Below are positions 61,675 through 64,000 of a DNA stretch of 64,000 bases, one piece after another. This DNA is from an uncultured Lachnospiraceae bacterium. GTDB taxonomy: Bacteria > Bacillota > Clostridia > Lachnospirales > Lachnospiraceae. Below the pieces are notes generated by a model, which ran no database searches, had not been told where the DNA came from, and saw only the letters and a list, made by a program, of their open reading frames with translations. Position 1 is the first letter of the stretch, and every line of letters starts with the position of its first letter. A program made the translations under genes and the position numbers. The stretch spans positions 1-64,000 of the forward strand of contig CACZJD010000002.1 of NCBI GenBank assembly GCA_902781325.1, written 5' to 3'.

Positions 61675-63066
61675 TCACTCCAGTGTGACGCTCAGTTCCA
61701 TTTCCGTGTAACCCTCTCCGCTCGGACGCAGAAGGGTAATGGAAATCTCCGTTCCCGGTTCATTCTCAAGAAGAATTCGGGAGATCGTCACGCTTGAATG
61801 CACCTCCTCCTCGCCGATGTAGGTGATCACATCGCCTTTCTGGAGACCGGCGTTCATTGCCGGAGAATCGTCTGTCACTCCGCTCAGATAAACTCCGTCC
61901 GGAATATCCATTCTGGAGCGCACATCATTCGGCACATCTGTACATTGTACACCAAGATACGCTTTTTTGCCCCCCGCAGATAATTTTTCTATCAATTGTT
62001 TGGTCTCTGTTATGCCGATGGAGCAGAGAATATTAGGCATATCGGGTCTGCCGTGCACGGAGTCGATGATCCCTACCACAAGTCCTTCCGGATCGATCAG
62101 CACGCCGGACGCATTTTTGCTTCCGTAAATATCTGTTGTAAGCTGCCTGAATCCTGAATCCTGTATCGGAAGATTCGCAGCCTCTGAGGTAACCGCCCCG
62201 TAAACGAAGCTTCCGCTGTTTCCTGTAGGCCTTCCCACAGCGATCACAGGTCTGCCCAGCACCACGGAAGGCGCGGAGGATCCCAGCTCTGCCGCTCTGA
62301 GTCTTTCCTTTATTTCCGAACGCACGCCCTCCAGACTGACACTGAGCACTGCAATGCCTGATACGCTGTCATAGGAGCGGATCGATCCCTCCGCAGAGGA
62401 GCCGTCATAAAAGGTTACCTGGATAGTCTGCGCGGCGTTAATGCCCGGTGAATATACCAGGATCTGCGCTTCCGAGTCGGCTTTGGCAATTATGATCCCG
62501 GAAACCGTGCCTCTGGTCTCATAAGGATCGTTGAACCAGTCCGTATCAGACGAGATCTCTGATACGTCAACAAGATAATAGAGCGAGTCAAGTGCTACAG
62601 AGCGCAGCGCACCGTAAAGATTTCCGAAAGCTCTTGCTCCACGGTCTTTGTCCCGCAGAATGCGCTCGACCTCTTCGCGGATCCTCTCCTGTTCCTCTGT
62701 CGCGGCCTTTTCCTCCTCATTGACCAGCATCTCCTCGGGCGTAAGTTCTTCGGTCTCGGTCTCCTCCGGATATGTAACACCTGTCACGGCTTCCTCCGGA
62801 TACAGCATCCGGGTGAAGATCGGCTCCAAAAGCAGGAAGAACAGGCAGGCCACCGCTCCGAAAACTGCCGCCATAATGGCGATCGTCATCATCTGACGCA
62901 TCATTTTCTTTCTGTTGCGGGGGCGCTTTTTGATCTCTTCCTGCAGAAATCCTATATCGGAATCCTGTTCTTTAGGATTGGAAGCGCTTTCCTTTTCCGT
63001 GGTTTGCTTTATTTCCTGCAGTTTGTCCTGCATGTTTTCTTTTAGGTCGGGATGTTCATTACTCAT
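61675..63066 (-). CDS. HtrA-like S1C/PDZ membrane protein with missing catalytic triad
   Basis: 463 residues from ATG 63066 (AAGGA upstream). Cytosolic Lys-rich N-terminus, one membrane helix (MTIAIMAAVFGAVACLFFLL), an acidic linker (about 100-150), a trypsin-like domain, and a C-terminal PDZ domain (YLGVQCTDVPNDVR, AMNAGLQKGDVITYIGEEEV). The usual His (TNNHV), Asp and GNSGGP serine blocks are replaced (ILVYSPGINAAQ, SVSGIAVLSV, GSKNASGVLI). It is thus probably a non-proteolytic relative that binds extracellular peptides. Divergent from mutS2. Confidence 0.85.
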   Translation of the reverse strand: MSNEHPDLKENMQDKLQEIKQTTEKESASNPKEQDSDIGFLQEEIKKRPRNRKKMMRQMMTIAIMAAVFGAVACLFFLLLEPIFTRMLYPEEAVTGVTYPEETETEELTPEEMLVNEEEKAATEEQERIREEVERILRDKDRGARAFGNLYGALRSVALDSLYYLVDVSEISSDTDWFNDPYETRGTVSGIIIAKADSEAQILVYSPGINAAQTIQVTFYDGSSAEGSIRSYDSVSGIAVLSVSLEGVRSEIKERLRAAELGSSAPSVVLGRPVIAVGRPTGNSGSFVYGAVTSEAANLPIQDSGFRQLTTDIYGSKNASGVLIDPEGLVVGIIDSVHGRPDMPNILCSIGITETKQLIEKLSAGGKKAYLGVQCTDVPNDVRSRMDIPDGVYLSGVTDDSPAMNAGLQKGDVITYIGEEEVHSSVTISRILLENEPGTEISITLLRPSGEGYTEMELSVTLE

Positions 63067-63218
63067 ACTAAAGTCCTTACTGCTGTTCATATATTTTCTA
63101 AAGTATACCCCGACCGCAGGAAATTGAAAAGAACCGTCGCAGATGTGCTATACTATCCCCATGAGTAAACCTGTGGAAAAATCGATCACTAACATAAGCC
63201 GGGAGAATCACGATTTCC

Positions 63219-64000
63219 ATGAATGATAAAGTTTTACATATTGTTGAATTCAATAAGATCATCGAAAAGCTGACAGATAATGCAAATTCCGCGCCTGCCA
63301 AGGCACTTTGCAGAGAATTAAGGCCCATGGATAACCTGGCGGATATCCGTCTTGCCCAGGAGGAGACGGACGCCGCGCTGCAGCTTCTGATCCGGAAGGG
63401 AAATGTGAATTTCGGCTCCAACAGGGATTTCGGCTATACATTTGGTGCGCTCTCCATCGGAAGCACACTGACGGCAGCGGAACTGCTCCATCTGGCTTCC
63501 TTTCTGGACAATGTAGGGCGCGTGCAGGAATACGGGACAACGGAATCCGGCGGAAGGGGAGTTTCCGCCCTCGGGAGCAATGAGCAGATCAGACCTGAAG
63601 ACAACATTCTCTTTGATCTCTTCGACTGCCTCTATCCCTTAAAGAGCCTCTCCAGAGAGATCCTCCGCTGCATTCTCTCCGAAGACGAGATCGCGGACGA
63701 AGCGAGTCCGGGTCTTCGAAGAGTCCGCCGGGAGATCCGTGAAGCGAGCGGAAGGATCCACCAACAGCTCAATAAAATGGTAAATGTTACGCTGGCGCCC
63801 TACCTTCAGGACAGCGTTGTCACCATGCGCGGAAACCGCTACTGCATTCCCATCAAGTCCGAATATAAGAATCAGGTACAGGGCATTGTCCATGACCAGA
63901 GTGCCAGCGGTTCCACTCTTTTCATAGAGCCCGCTGCCATCGTCAATCTCAACAATCAGATCCGCGAACTGACGCTGCAGGAGAAGCAGGAGGCAGAGAA
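63219..64000 (+). CDS. mutS2: Endonuclease MutS2, N-terminal part (runs off the window)
   Basis: First 260 residues of about 790. HIVEFNKIIEKLTDNANSAPA at the start, then GRYCIPI-like RGNRYCIPIKSEYKNQVQG and VHDQSASGSTLFIEP, the conserved core of MutS2 before its ATPase. MutS2 resolves or rescues recombination and stalled ribosome intermediates. ATG 63219 lies behind GGGAG. Continues beyond 64000. Confidence 0.93.
   Translation, partial: MNDKVLHIVEFNKIIEKLTDNANSAPAKALCRELRPMDNLADIRLAQEETDAALQLLIRKGNVNFGSNRDFGYTFGALSIGSTLTAAELLHLASFLDNVGRVQEYGTTESGGRGVSALGSNEQIRPEDNILFDLFDCLYPLKSLSREILRCILSEDEIADEASPGLRRVRREIREASGRIHQQLNKMVNVTLAPYLQDSVVTMRGNRYCIPIKSEYKNQVQGIVHDQSASGSTLFIEPAAIVNLNNQIRELTLQEKQEAE

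Noticed and set aside
1..64000. CRISPR arrays and tRNA genes.
   Set aside because: No regularly spaced repeats beyond the 30-base tandem unit and no cloverleaf-like sequence were noticed by eye.

Overview
The window is a segment of a Clostridia genome, most likely Lachnospiraceae. The grounds are the host genes at the right edge (RlmD, a YhaM-type exoribonuclease, an HtrA-like protein, MutS2), AGGAGG ribosome sites, roughly balanced base composition, and protein families typical of this group (large serine recombinases, DUF2800, DUF2815, DUF4314, DUF5049, P4-type primase). Positions 1 to about 58.9 kb look like one integrated HK97-type, long-tailed (siphovirus-like) prophage. Neither attachment site could be fixed from sequence.

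Layout, left to right. 0.1-3.7 kb: three overlapping serine-recombinase genes. 3.7-5.0 kb: SHOCT and PH-domain small genes, probably expressed in the lysogen. 5.2-8.2 kb: lysis module, with a multidomain lysin carrying a metallo-beta-lactamase domain, and a holin. 8.3-24.1 kb: late structural operon read right to left (TerS, TerL, portal, ClpP protease, capsid, connectors, tail tube, frameshifted chaperones, tape measure, Dit, baseplate). An IS630 element and a lone membrane-anchored gene interrupt it between chaperones and tape measure. 24.2-31.9 kb: accessory cassette with a possible UDG-fold protein, small genes behind five copies of one leader repeat, an amidoligase, two DUF4314 proteins, and a ParB-adenine methyltransferase fusion. 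31.9-32.7 kb: GC-rich palindromic region (possible cos) and a plus-strand gene. 32.7-40.7 kb, minus strand: HNH nuclease, short AdoMet synthetase, late-regulator-like protein, helicase, VRR-NUC nuclease, YozE-like protein, primase-helicase. 41.0-45.1 kb, plus strand: DUF2800, DUF2815 and a family A DNA polymerase. The two early operons diverge from 40.70-40.98 kb, which holds three of four copies of a second promoter-like repeat.

45.2-48.1 kb holds a 977-residue protein of unknown family. 48.5-49.5 kb holds a regulator preceded by a strongly structured leader RNA whose helices can hide its ribosome site. 50.1-51.9 kb is the lysogeny module (XRE repressor, ImmA/IrrE peptidase, a 52-residue protein started at GTG). 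52.1-58.7 kb is a type I restriction-modification operon (hsdR-hsdM-hsdS) whose last gene is an Abi_C/HEPN-type abortive-infection protein. From 59.1 kb rightward is host chromosome, delimited by a strong terminator.

Together the genes describe a temperate phage with its own replication machinery, heavy investment in methylation and defence (adenine methyltransferase, AdoMet synthetase, type I RM with Abi, possibly the 977-residue protein), and two families of repeated regulatory DNA. The strongest candidates for something undescribed are the leader RNA at 49.19-49.47 kb, the 977-residue protein, and the two dispersed regulatory repeats.
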